This document shows, piece by piece, positions 33,494 through 41,956 of a DNA stretch of 64,000 nt. A model generated the notes under the pieces. It made no database searches. It was not told the origin of the DNA and was given only the letters and a program-made list of their open reading frames with translations. Position numbers and translations under genes: made by a program. This DNA comes from Mycolicibacterium komossense (GTDB lineage Bacteria > Actinomycetota > Actinomycetes > Mycobacteriales > Mycobacteriaceae): NCBI RefSeq assembly GCF_025822605.1, contig NZ_JACKTY010000040.1, forward strand, positions 98,080 to 162,079, read 5' to 3'. Each line of letters starts with the position of its first letter. Within the stretch, counting starts at the first letter, position 1.

Positions 33494-35185
33494 CTAAATG
33501 GCTATCGGCGAGAATGGCGGTGGGTCGCCGGGCGCTGCGGCCGCGATCAGGGCGGCGTTGAGTGCGCGTTCGGCTCCGATGCGGTACGCGTGGCCTTGGG
33601 CTCGGGTGCGTTTTCGTTTTGTCCTCGGCGCGCCGCAGCCGGGCGGTCGTGTGGGTGGTGCGCCGCGTGGTGGCGATGCGGTGGTGGCAGTGTTCCAGCC
33701 CGGAAACAGCAGGGAGCTAACGGGTTTAGTGGTGTAGGTCGTGCCGGTGGGACTGGTGACGGTGACGGTACCGTCGGGGGATTGGTGGTCGGCCCAGTCA
33801 CCGGTCCACCAAGTTTTGAGGTTGTGGTGTTTTCGGCAGTAGCACTTAACATCGCCGGGGTGGGTGGCCCCATAGGGCCAGGGCACGGTGTGGTCGATGT
33901 CGGCGCGGTCGGCGGGGAGGTCGCAGCCGGGGAACCGACAGGTCATATCGCGCATACGGACGAACTCGGCCAGTCGCGCCGAAGGCGTATAGCGGGGTTC
34001 GGGATCGACTCCGGGCTCGCGGACGACCGTTACCTGTGCTCCGTTGCGGATCAGTTCGGCCAATAGCGCGGCGGGCACGATCGGCCCGCCCAGGATGACT
34101 CCGGCACCGGGGCGGCATGGCCGGGCCGGCTTCGGTGCCGGGGTGGCGCGGGCGCGGGCGGCAGGGAGGTCAAGATCTGATGCGACCGCATGTTTGGGCA
34201 AGGGAAGCGGCGCAGACACCGGGATGGGCTTGGCGGCCGGGCGGCGCGCCTCCGCAGTGAACGCCGGCGCAGGTTCAGGCGTGGGAACCGGATCGGGTCC
34301 GAATTCGGGTGCGGGGGTGTGACCGGGGTATTCGCCGTGAATACGGGGCTCGGGTGCGGCGGTCAGCGCCGAGGGGTCGGCGACGATGTGGATGTGCACG
34401 TTCGAGGCGCGGCCGTCGTCGGGGTTGGCCGGGCATTCCACGACGCCGCAGAGGCAGTCCAGGTGATCGGAGCCGAACGCTAAGGCGCCCAGCGCGTCAG
34501 CGCGGCGTTGCCCCATCGTGCGGGGATCGTCTCCGCACACACTGTGTGCCATCAGGTTCAGCCGTTTCTTCAGCGCAGTGGCGTCGGTGGCCAGCAGCCG
34601 GCCATAGATCGCAGCGGTGCCGGTGTCATCGTCGCGGTCACCGATGACGACATCACGTCTGCGGGCGGCCTGCTGCAGTCGGCGCACCGCGTGTGGATCG
34701 TGCCGTTCGATGAGCAGGTCGATGGCCTGTTCGAGCTTCTTGCCCGAGAGTGGACCCCAACCGATGACGTCCTCAGCAAGGGCGGCGTCGAGCAGATCTA
34801 ACACGTCTTCGTCGACGAGCAGGGTGCGCCACATCAGGGTGCTGACCATCGTCAACGGGATCGACCCGGCCAGGAACAGGGCGTTGATCGCCGGCAGCCG
34901 CCCTCGGAGCAGGCCCGCGAGTTTGAGCTGTGTGATCGCCCGGCCGTGCCCGATGTTCAAGGCGACGGCGACCTCAGCAGCCGCGGAGTCCGTCGGGTCG
35001 CACGCCCACAGATTGCGCTCGTCGTCGGGATCTCCGCAGCGGCGTCGGACCAACTCGTCGATCGCCGCCAACCGCCGCGCATCCGCAGCCGCGGAGGCGC
35101 GCGCCCAGCCCGCGATCGCCTCGACCAGCGCAGCATCAGAGACCGCGAACAGCTCCGCAGGCTCCGGAAACGAATCGTCGAACAT
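33494..35185 (-). CDS. DUF222 / HNH endonuclease-domain protein (13E12 repeat family)
   Basis: The 563-residue product starts MFDDSFPEPAELFAVSD. It has an N-terminal DUF222 domain (about residues 20-330), a Pro/Ala-rich linker (PTPEPAPAFTAEARRPAAKP) and a C-terminal HNH motif. The HNH motif is CRFPGCDLPADRADIDHTVP, followed by CYCRKHHNLKT, and the Cys residues suit a zinc site. These genes occur in many dispersed copies in mycobacteria and their function is not established. A second copy's tail is at the right edge of the window. The upstream start at 35302 would add 39 unlikely residues. Confidence 0.92.
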   Translation of the reverse strand: MFDDSFPEPAELFAVSDAALVEAIAGWARASAAADARRLAAIDELVRRRCGDPDDERNLWACDPTDSAAAEVAVALNIGHGRAITQLKLAGLLRGRLPAINALFLAGSIPLTMVSTLMWRTLLVDEDVLDLLDAALAEDVIGWGPLSGKKLEQAIDLLIERHDPHAVRRLQQAARRRDVVIGDRDDDTGTAAIYGRLLATDATALKKRLNLMAHSVCGDDPRTMGQRRADALGALAFGSDHLDCLCGVVECPANPDDGRASNVHIHIVADPSALTAAPEPRIHGEYPGHTPAPEFGPDPVPTPEPAPAFTAEARRPAAKPIPVSAPLPLPKHAVASDLDLPAARARATPAPKPARPCRPGAGVILGGPIVPAALLAELIRNGAQVTVVREPGVDPEPRYTPSARLAEFVRMRDMTCRFPGCDLPADRADIDHTVPWPYGATHPGDVKCYCRKHHNLKTWWTGDWADHQSPDGTVTVTSPTGTTYTTKPVSSLLFPGWNTATTASPPRGAPPTRPPGCGAPRTKRKRTRAQGHAYRIGAERALNAALIAAAAPGDPPPFSPIAI

Positions 35186-35467
35186 GTGTTCGATACTGCC
35201 AGAACGGTGTGACGGAAATGCCCATCTACGGACTACATAACGAGATGAATATAGAGACTCCTGCGGGTGGCAGCATCGACCCCGCGGCCGAATAACGGCC
35301 ATCTGGCGGGATCCGACTTGTTAGATGATCGAATAGCATTGCTACAGAGGATGTTTGACTTGTGCCACCACCGGACGGCTCGTGGTCAACCAAAAATGCC
35401 CCGCCTGTGAGGTCGCTGTGAGTTGCTTTGGGACACCGCTCGGATCGCCACTACATAGCCTCTGTGA

Positions 35468-35473
35468 TATAGA
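35468..35473 (+). promoter_or_regulatory. -10 element (TATAGA) for the MarR-MmpS-MmpL operon
   Basis: TATAGAT is a near-ideal -10 hexamer 6 bases before the GTG start of the MarR gene. No ribosome site separates them, so the transcript is probably leaderless. The rest of the 294-bp gap back to the HNH gene holds no coding sequence that I can support. Confidence 0.5.
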
Positions 35474-35479
35474 TACGTC

Positions 35480-35962
35480 GTGGAAAAGTCCGTCCTCGCC
35501 AGTGGCGCCAGCGACTGCGTCGGCGACCTGCTTGACCAGGCACTCGACCTCACCGCACGGTTCTTGACCGACCGAACGGACCTGGGCGCATCGGCCGCTT
35601 TCGCGATGAACCGGGTCAACCGGGAAGGTCCCATCCGGCTCACGGCTCTGGCCGCGAAAGAAGGTGTCAGCCAGCCGTCCATGACCCAGTTGATCCAGCG
35701 CCTCGAGCGCCAGGATCTGGTTGCCAGGTTCGCTGATCCCGACGATGGGCGCGCCTGCCTCATCGGGATCACCCCTCGCGGCCAGGCGTTACTCGACGAC
35801 AGAAAGCGACTTCGTCGAGAACGCCTGGCGGAGTTGATGTCGACACTGAGTCCGGAAGACGCGCACACATTGTGGCTTTCGTCCCAGGTCGCATTTCCGA
35901 TTTTGGATCGGCTTGTTGAAAACGCCGACGGTTCGCTGGCCGCAGCCGGCCGGGAAGAATGA
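35480..35962 (+). CDS. MarR-family transcriptional regulator
   Basis: The 160-residue winged-helix regulator has the MarR recognition region LTALAAKEGVSQPSMTQLIQ and the wing RFADPDDGRACLIGITPRG. It is co-directional with, and overlaps by four bases (ATGA), an mmpS gene followed by an mmpL gene. It therefore probably represses its own efflux operon. Mycobacterium tuberculosis controls mmpS5-mmpL5 with a MarR-like repressor encoded divergently, so the operon arrangement here differs. The start is a GTG with a TATAGA -10 just upstream. Confidence 0.92.
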   Translation: MEKSVLASGASDCVGDLLDQALDLTARFLTDRTDLGASAAFAMNRVNREGPIRLTALAAKEGVSQPSMTQLIQRLERQDLVARFADPDDGRACLIGITPRGQALLDDRKRLRRERLAELMSTLSPEDAHTLWLSSQVAFPILDRLVENADGSLAAAGREE

Positions 35963-36405
35963 GAATGAAAAGAATTCACGTGGGTCGCGGGTTGAAAAAG
36001 GTGTGGATCCCGCTGGTCCTCATCGTGGTCCTGGCCATCTCGGGCCTGGTGGTGTCCCGGCTGCACAAGATGTTCGCGTCCGAGGACCTCAACCCCAACG
36101 CCGGCAAGGGCATCGAGATTGTCCAGTTCAATCCGAAGATCCTGGTGTACGACGTGGACGGGTCACCGGGATCCACCGCTCAGATCAGTTATTTCGATCC
36201 GGACGCCAACGTCCACTACGTCACCGTTCCGCTGCCCTGGTCTGTCACCTTGTCGACGACATTGCCGACGGTCAGCGCCAGCCTGATGGCTCAAACCGAT
36301 GGCGATCAGATCCACTGCAAGGTGACCGTGAACGGCGCCGTACGTGAGGAGCAATCAGCCGATGGCATCAACGCCCAGACCTACTGCCTGGTGAAGTCCG
36401 CATGA
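35959..36405 (+). CDS. MmpS-family membrane protein
   Basis: The 148-residue protein has a short basic N-terminus, one membrane helix (VWIPLVLIVVLAISGLVV, about residues 15-32) and a periplasmic domain ending in paired cysteines (IHCKVTVNG and QTYCLVKS). That is the usual MmpS layout and length. MmpS acts as accessory subunit of the MmpL exporter that follows; the genes overlap by four bases. Confidence 0.95.
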   Translation: MRMKRIHVGRGLKKVWIPLVLIVVLAISGLVVSRLHKMFASEDLNPNAGKGIEIVQFNPKILVYDVDGSPGSTAQISYFDPDANVHYVTVPLPWSVTLSTTLPTVSASLMAQTDGDQIHCKVTVNGAVREEQSADGINAQTYCLVKSA

Positions 36406-39326
36406 CCCACGCCACGCCCCCCGACACCGAGACGGCCGCGAGCCCCGCTCGGCAGAAGCGCCCCGTCTTCCCCCACCTGCTTCGCATCCTGGCGGTGCCG
36501 ATCATCTTGTTCTGGGTGGCCATCGCGGTCATCGTGAACGTGGCCGCACCCCAGCTGGAAGTGGTCGGTGAGCTGCACTCTGCGCCGATGGCGCCGGAGG
36601 ATGCGCCGTCGATGCAGGCGATGAAGCTGATGGGCGCGAACTTCAAGGAGTTCAACTCCAACAGCACGATCATGATCGTCATCGAGGGCGACAAACCGCT
36701 GGGCCCCGACGCCCACGACTACTACAACGAGATCATCCGCAAGCTCCAGCAGGATCCCGAACACTTCCAGCACATCCAGGACTTCTGGGGCGACACGCTG
36801 ACCGCGGCAGGCGCGCAGAGCGCCGACGGCAAGGCGTCGTACGTGATGATCAACCTGGCCGGCGAACAGGGCCAAACCCTGGCCAACGAAGGCGTCGACG
36901 CGGCTCGTAAAGCGATCGAGGCCACCAAGGCCCCGCCGGGCGTTCAGGCGTACGTCGCGGGCCCGGCCGCGCTGACCGACGATCTGCACGTCATCGGCAA
37001 CGCGAGCCTGGCTGAGATCACGTTGATCACGCTCGTCGCGATCGCGGTGATGCTGCTGGTCGTCTACCGCTCGATCAGAACCACGCTGGTCCAGTTGTTC
37101 TTGACGTTCCTCGCGCTGCTGACCGCGCGTGGAGTCATCTCCGTGCTGGCCATCAACAACGTGTTCGGCCTGACGACGTTCGCCGGCAACATCCTGACGA
37201 TGCTGGCGATCGCCGCCGCCACCGACTACGGCATCTTCATCTTCGGCCGCTACCGCGAAGACCGCGGTATGGGGTTGGACAAAGACGATTCCTACTACGC
37301 CACCTTCAAGTCCGTCGCCCCCGTCATCGTGGGGTCGGGCCTGACCATCGCCGGGGCGACATACTGCCTCAGCTTCGCGCGACTGCCGTACTTCAGCACC
37401 ATGGGCGCTCCGGTCGCGATCGGCATGGTCGTGGTGGTGGCGATCGCGGTCACGCTCGGACCGGCCGTGCTGTACCTCGGCAGCCGCGTCGGGATGTACG
37501 AGTCCAAGCGACCACCCCAGAGCAGATTCTGGCGGAAGGTCGGCACCGCGGTAGTACGTTGGCCCGCACCGATTTTCGTGGCGAGCCTGTTCGTCGTGCT
37601 GATCGGCGTCGTGGCCATTCCCGGGTACAAGCCGGCCTACAACGACCGTTACTATCTGCCCGACGACGCCCCGGTGAACGTCGGATTCGCTGCCGCTGAC
37701 CGGCATTTCAGCCAAGCCCGGATGAACCCCGACATCCTGATGGTCGAGGCCGACCACGACATGCGCAATCCGGCCGACATGCTGGTGCTCAACGCGGTGG
37801 CCCGCAACGTCATGCACACCCAGGGCATCGCGATGGTGCAGAACATCACCAGGCCGCTCGGAATCCCGATTCAGCACAGCTCAATTCCGTTCCAGACGAG
37901 CATCTCGGGCCAGACCACCAATATGAATCTGCCCTTCCAGCGCGCTCAGCTCGAAGACACCAAGAGGATGGTCGACGCGACGAATGTCTCGATCGACATC
38001 CTGGAAAAGCAGTACCAACTCTCCCTCGAACAAACGAAGCTCACGCAGGACTCGGCGGCCAAGTCACAGGCCCTGCTCGACACGACCAAACAGCTGCGCG
38101 ACCACATCGCGGACTTCGATGATCAGTTCCGGCCTCTGCGTAACTACTTCTACTGGGAACCGCACTGTTTCGACATCCCCCTGTGCAACGCGGCGAAGTC
38201 TCTTTTCGATTCGCTCGACGGCATCGACGAGGTGACCGATCAGACCGAAGGGGTGCAGGGCAACACCGATCAGCTGGCGGATCTCGCCCCGAAGTTGACC
38301 GCACTCCTGCCGCAGACCATCGCGTCGATGAAGGCCAGCAGGGACCTGTCGCTGGCGTCCTACAACAACCAGAAGGCGTTGCTCGACCAGATGCAGGCGT
38401 CCAACGACACCGCGCTGGCGATGGGCACCGCGTTCGACAACGCCAAGAACGACGACCTGTTCTATCTGCCGCCGGAGGCGTTCACGAACCCCGACTTCTT
38501 GCGCGGCGTCAAGATGTTCATGTCGCCGGATGGCAAGTCGGCGCGCATGTTCATCACTCACGAGACCGACCCGGCGACGACGGAGGGTATCGCCCGGGTC
38601 GACAACGAACGGCAGGCCGCGCAAGAGGCCTTGAAGATGTCGTCGTTGTCGAACGCCAAGATCTACCTCGGCGGCGTGGCCGCCACCTACAAGGACATGG
38701 CGGACGGCGCCAAGTACGACCTGTTGATTGCCGTGGTGTCGGCGTTGACGTTGATCTTCGTGATCATGCTGATCCTCACCCGCAGCGCAGTGGCGGCGTT
38801 GACCATCGTGTTGACGGCCGGAAGCTCGATCGCGGCGTCATTCGGTATCTCAGTGCTGTTGTGGCAGGACCTCTTCGGCATCCAGGTGCACTGGCTGGTC
38901 ATGTTGATGTCGGTGATCATCCTGTTGGCGGTCGGGTCTGACTACAACCTGCTGCTGGTGTCGCGGTTCAAGGACGAGATCCACGCCGGACTCAAGACCG
39001 GCATCATCCGGTCGATGGCCGGCACCGGCGGTGTCGTGACGTCCGCGGGTCTGGTGTTCGCCGCGACCATGGCGGCGATGATGTTCAGCCAGCTGACCGT
39101 GCTGGCCCAGATGGGCTCCACGATCGCAATCGGCCTGTTGGTCGATACGCTGATCGTGCGGTCGCTGCTGATGCCGTCCATCGCCACCCTGCTCGGCCGG
39201 TGGTTCTGGTGGCCGCTGGTGGTCTACCCGCGCGGCGACCACCACTTCAGCCACCTCAAGCCGAAGGCGGAGCCGGAAACCCCGTCCGAGGACACCGACG
39301 CCCTGGCCGTGCAGTCGCCGAAGTAG
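36402..39326 (+). CDS. MmpL-family RND transporter
   Basis: The 974-residue exporter has the RND layout: one helix near residue 25, five clustered helices (about 205-400), a second periplasmic domain and a C-terminal helix group (about 770-930). ATDYGIFIFGRYRE and GSDYNLLLVSRFKDE are the proton-relay regions. The second periplasmic domain contains a long coiled coil (about 505-570, rich in Gln, Leu and Lys) and a cysteine pair in HCFDIPLCNA. That insert is typical of the MmpL4/MmpL5 group, which exports siderophores and drugs. Substrate here is unknown. Confidence 0.95.
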   Translation: MTHATPPDTETAASPARQKRPVFPHLLRILAVPIILFWVAIAVIVNVAAPQLEVVGELHSAPMAPEDAPSMQAMKLMGANFKEFNSNSTIMIVIEGDKPLGPDAHDYYNEIIRKLQQDPEHFQHIQDFWGDTLTAAGAQSADGKASYVMINLAGEQGQTLANEGVDAARKAIEATKAPPGVQAYVAGPAALTDDLHVIGNASLAEITLITLVAIAVMLLVVYRSIRTTLVQLFLTFLALLTARGVISVLAINNVFGLTTFAGNILTMLAIAAATDYGIFIFGRYREDRGMGLDKDDSYYATFKSVAPVIVGSGLTIAGATYCLSFARLPYFSTMGAPVAIGMVVVVAIAVTLGPAVLYLGSRVGMYESKRPPQSRFWRKVGTAVVRWPAPIFVASLFVVLIGVVAIPGYKPAYNDRYYLPDDAPVNVGFAAADRHFSQARMNPDILMVEADHDMRNPADMLVLNAVARNVMHTQGIAMVQNITRPLGIPIQHSSIPFQTSISGQTTNMNLPFQRAQLEDTKRMVDATNVSIDILEKQYQLSLEQTKLTQDSAAKSQALLDTTKQLRDHIADFDDQFRPLRNYFYWEPHCFDIPLCNAAKSLFDSLDGIDEVTDQTEGVQGNTDQLADLAPKLTALLPQTIASMKASRDLSLASYNNQKALLDQMQASNDTALAMGTAFDNAKNDDLFYLPPEAFTNPDFLRGVKMFMSPDGKSARMFITHETDPATTEGIARVDNERQAAQEALKMSSLSNAKIYLGGVAATYKDMADGAKYDLLIAVVSALTLIFVIMLILTRSAVAALTIVLTAGSSIAASFGISVLLWQDLFGIQVHWLVMLMSVIILLAVGSDYNLLLVSRFKDEIHAGLKTGIIRSMAGTGGVVTSAGLVFAATMAAMMFSQLTVLAQMGSTIAIGLLVDTLIVRSLLMPSIATLLGRWFWWPLVVYPRGDHHFSHLKPKAEPETPSEDTDALAVQSPK

Positions 39327-39354
39327 CTGCCATTCGGCTGATTAACATGCAGGG

Positions 39355-39786
39355 ATGGCCAAACTCGAGCTGTCCCGCACCCTGACGATCAGCCCGGACG
39401 AGGCGTGGGAGCACGTGTCGGACCTGTCGTCGCTCGGCGACTGGCTGGAGATGCACCAAGGTTGGCGCGGTGAGGTGCCCGAGGAGTTGTCGGTCGGCAC
39501 GAAGGTGGTCGGTGTGGCCGGGGCCAAAGGCCTGCGCAACCGCGTGACGTGGACGGTCAAGGAGTTCGACCCCCCGAAGCTGGTCGGGATCACCGGCGAG
39601 GGGGTCGGCGGCACCAGGTACGCGCTGAAGATGACGGTCGCACCCTCCTCGGAGGGCTGCGAATTCACCGTCAAGATCGACCTGGGTGGCCGGCCGCTGT
39701 TCGGCCCGGTCGGAATTGCCGCGGCGCGTGCGGTGAAGGGTGATATCGAGCGGTCGATCAAGAAGTTCGAGGAGCTCTACGCCTGA
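39355..39786 (+). CDS. SRPBCC-family protein (polyketide cyclase/START-like)
   Basis: A 143-residue protein starting MAKLELSRTLTISPDEAWEH, typical of the SRPBCC ligand-binding fold. It continues VSDLSSLGDWLEMHQGW and ends in an amphipathic helix (GDIERSIKKFEELYA). Such proteins bind hydrophobic ligands. It follows the mmpL gene by 28 bp and has its own TTAACAT promoter-like hexamer, so co-function with the exporter is only possible. Confidence 0.9.
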   Translation: MAKLELSRTLTISPDEAWEHVSDLSSLGDWLEMHQGWRGEVPEELSVGTKVVGVAGAKGLRNRVTWTVKEFDPPKLVGITGEGVGGTRYALKMTVAPSSEGCEFTVKIDLGGRPLFGPVGIAAARAVKGDIERSIKKFEELYA

Positions 39787-39832
39787 ACACCGCTAGAGCC
39801 GCTTTTCGCCCCAGCCCCGCTCGCTGTTCCGG

Positions 39833-40159
39833 TCAACCCGCGATGCGGACGGCGTGTGCTGACACCTTGCCGGTGGGGTGCAGACTGACCTGCTGCCCAC
39901 AGTCGGGGCAGCGGTAGCGGACGAAGCATCCCGGCGGGGCGTCCACCGTATGTCCCGATCGTGCGCAGTGCCGGTGGGTCAGCGCCCACGCAGCGTCAGC
40001 CTTGGCTTCGGCGTGCACCTTCTCTTCGTCGTCGAGATGGTCGGCAATCCAGTGACCGTCATCGCCGTAGATCAGGCCGACTCCGGCTCGCTGGTAAGCC
40101 GCCATTCGCCGGCTGTGGGTGCTCTCTTGGGTCTGCTCAACGTCAAACAAATCGGTCAT
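39833..40159 (-). CDS. Small zinc-ribbon-containing protein of unknown function
   Basis: The 108-residue protein starts at 40159 after a strong AAGGAGGA site. It has a helical, acidic middle (DDEEKVHAEAKADAAW). A C-terminal Cys/His cluster reads HRHCARSGHTV and later RYRCPDCGQQVS, which looks like a zinc ribbon. I do not recognise a named family. It lies downstream of the methionine aminopeptidase gene's stop on the same strand (57-bp gap), so it may share that transcript. Confidence 0.75.
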   Translation of the reverse strand: MTDLFDVEQTQESTHSRRMAAYQRAGVGLIYGDDGHWIADHLDDEEKVHAEAKADAAWALTHRHCARSGHTVDAPPGCFVRYRCPDCGQQVSLHPTGKVSAHAVRIAG

Positions 40160-40216
40160 CAGTCCTCCTTCCTTTTCGGTGGTACACACCGAGGCTGGAG
40201 AGCGGCTGTGGATGCT

Positions 40217-40987
40217 TCAGGCGGCGCGGCGGGTCAAGACGCGCGGTTCACCGTCGGTGATGGCGATCGTGTGTTCGCTATGGGCGGTCCGCGACCCGTC
40301 GGCCGAGCGGATGGTCCAGCCGTCCGGGTCGTAGACGATCCGGTCGGTGCTGCGGGCGAACCACGGCTCGAGTGCCAGCGTCAGACCGGGCCGCAGTTTG
40401 AGGCCCCGACCGGCCCGCCCTTTGTTGGACACGTGCGGATCCTCGTGCATCGTCCGGCCGAGACCGTGCCCGCCGAATTCGGTGTTCACCGGGTAGCCGT
40501 ACTCGGCGGCGATCGCGCCGATGGCCGCCGAAATGTCGCCGAGCCGCCGGCCGGAGCGCGCGGCGTCGATGCCGGCGGCGAGTGCGCGTTCGGTGGCTTC
40601 GATCAGTCGCAGATCCTCAGCTCGCGGCGAGCCGACTACCAGGCTGCGCGCCGAGTCGGCCACCCAGCCGTCGATCGACACCGCGATGTCCATGCTCAGC
40701 AGGTCTCCATCGCGCAGGACGTAGTCATGCGGGAGTCCGTGCAGCACCGCATCATTGACGGACAGGCAGATGACGTTGCGGAACGGCCCGCGGCCGAACG
40801 ACGGCGCATAGTCCCAGTAGCAGGACTGCGCCCCGCGCTCCTTGATCAACTGCCGGGCACGGTGTTCGAGATCGAGCAGATTCACCCCGACCTGGGCCCG
40901 CGCGTGCAGGTCATCGAGCAAATCCGCGATGAAAGCCCCGGTGGTGGCCATCGCCTCGATCTCCTGTGGCGTCTTCAACTCCAACAC
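40217..40987 (-). CDS. map: Type I methionine aminopeptidase
   Basis: The 256-residue M24A peptidase has all five metal ligands in order: Asp in SMDIAVSIDG, Asp in WVADSAR, His in GGHGLGRTMHED, Glu in LALEPW and Glu in AHSEHTIAI. It removes the initiator Met. The start is a GTG at 40987 with AAGGTGAG upstream; earlier in-frame starts run into the operator region. It has no SH3-binding N-terminal extension. It is divergent from an XRE regulator across twin palindromes, unlike the usual housekeeping map next to secY/adk, so it is probably a regulated paralogue. Confidence 0.92.
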   Translation of the reverse strand: MLELKTPQEIEAMATTGAFIADLLDDLHARAQVGVNLLDLEHRARQLIKERGAQSCYWDYAPSFGRGPFRNVICLSVNDAVLHGLPHDYVLRDGDLLSMDIAVSIDGWVADSARSLVVGSPRAEDLRLIEATERALAAGIDAARSGRRLGDISAAIGAIAAEYGYPVNTEFGGHGLGRTMHEDPHVSNKGRAGRGLKLRPGLTLALEPWFARSTDRIVYDPDGWTIRSADGSRTAHSEHTIAITDGEPRVLTRRAA

Positions 40988-41019
40988 GCGCTCACCTTGA
41001 ACTTTCTTGTCAACAATCC

Positions 41020-41033
41020 GGTATAGAAATACC
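41020..41033. promoter_or_regulatory. Operator copy 1: GGTAT-N4-ATACC
   Basis: A palindrome with 5-bp arms (GGTATAGAAATACC) in the 98-bp divergent region between map and the XRE gene. Its core matches the larger palindrome at 41048-41067, spaced 31 bp start to start (three helical turns). It is probably a binding site for the XRE regulator. Confidence 0.6.
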
Positions 41034-41047
41034 AGACTAGAGCACGC

Positions 41048-41067
41048 CTCGGTATTTTCATACCGAG
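41048..41067. promoter_or_regulatory. Operator copy 2: perfect 8-bp inverted repeat with 4-bp spacer
   Basis: CTCGGTAT-TTTC-ATACCGAG is an exact palindrome 19 bp before the ATG of the XRE gene. Its inner part repeats the GGTAT-N4-ATACC pattern of copy 1. A half-site-like GAGTATCC lies just downstream (41071-41078). Confidence 0.65.
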
Positions 41068-41085
41068 CATGAGTATCCTTGCGCC

Positions 41086-41352
41086 ATGGTGCGATCCCCC
41101 CTGACGCCGCAGCAGCTCGCGGCCGGCAAGCGACTCGGTGCCTATCTGCGGCAGGCACGTGGCGACCGCAAGCCGGCCGAAGTGGCGCAGGCCGCGTCGA
41201 TTTCGCCCGAGACCCTGCGCAAGATCGAGACCGGACGCCTGGCCACCCCTGCCTTCACGACCGTCGCCGCACTCGCGTCCGTGTTGAAAGTCCCGCTGGA
41301 AGACCTTGCCCAGGTCTGCATGCCCGATCTGAACCTGCCCAAGACCGGCTAG
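41086..41352 (+). CDS. XRE-family helix-turn-helix regulator
   Basis: The 88-residue protein is almost entirely a Cro/C1-type HTH (GAYLRQARGDRKPAEVAQ, ASISPETLRKIETGR, FTTVAALASVLKVPLEDL). It has a short tail and no ligand domain. It starts at 41086, directly after the twin palindromes it shares with the divergent methionine aminopeptidase gene. I infer that it autoregulates and controls that gene. Confidence 0.92.
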   Translation: MVRSPLTPQQLAAGKRLGAYLRQARGDRKPAEVAQAASISPETLRKIETGRLATPAFTTVAALASVLKVPLEDLAQVCMPDLNLPKTG

Positions 41353-41408
41353 AGCACCACCGCGGCCGATTCCCGTCACGCGAATCCATCCGAAGGAGCT
41401 TCGCCCAA

Positions 41409-41922
41409 ACGACCTCGTCCGCCCCGGTCAGCAAGCCAGAACTCCTCACCGTGATCGAGCACACCGACGCCAAGCTTGTCCGCGACCTTGAACGAGTGCC
41501 CGCGGCATGTGCTCGTGAGGCTTCCTTGCCGGGGCACAAGTCAGGCACGACGATGAGTCCCGCGGATCTCGTTGCCTACTTGGTGGGATGGAATGAGCTG
41601 GTCTTATCGTGGTTCGAACAGCGCGCTAGGGGTGAAGAGCCCGAGTTCCCGGCTCCGGGGTTTCGATGGAATCAACTCGGCGATCTCGCGCAGAAGTTCT
41701 ACGGCGACTGAACTGTGTGGCGCCAACTGGTACGAGAAGTACACCGCCGGACGGATGATCCAGTTCAACACAGCCTCTCCGTACAAGAACGCTCGAAGTG
41801 GCATCCGGGCCTGGCTGAGAGAACCAGTCGACGCCGCCCTTGCAACCCACACCGTCGATGCCGTTCTGGCTGCGGTGACCGTGGACGGCGACACCCCCAC
41901 ACAAGAGAGCGACGCCCGGTGA
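41409..41922 (+). pseudogene. Decayed ClbS/DfsB-family (DUF1706) four-helix protein gene
   Basis: The first part reads VSKPELLTVIEHTDAKLV through LAQKFYGD and stops at 41711. The family's C-terminal end continues in the +1 frame as ELCGANWYEKYTAGRMIQFN and SPYKNARSGIRAW. About 30 residues that normally join these parts are missing, so an internal deletion shifted the frame. The expected start is ACG at 41409, ten bases behind AAGGAG, so the start codon also seems lost. Both defects argue for a pseudogene. Confidence 0.75.
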
Positions 41923-41956
41923 GCGTGCCCGACCGCGATCGGCCATTGCACACCCC

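Noticed and set aside
36381..37877. 498-codon frame antisense to the MmpL gene
   Set aside because: It is rich in His/Asp/Gly from the reverse of transmembrane codons and lies fully inside a convincing MmpL.
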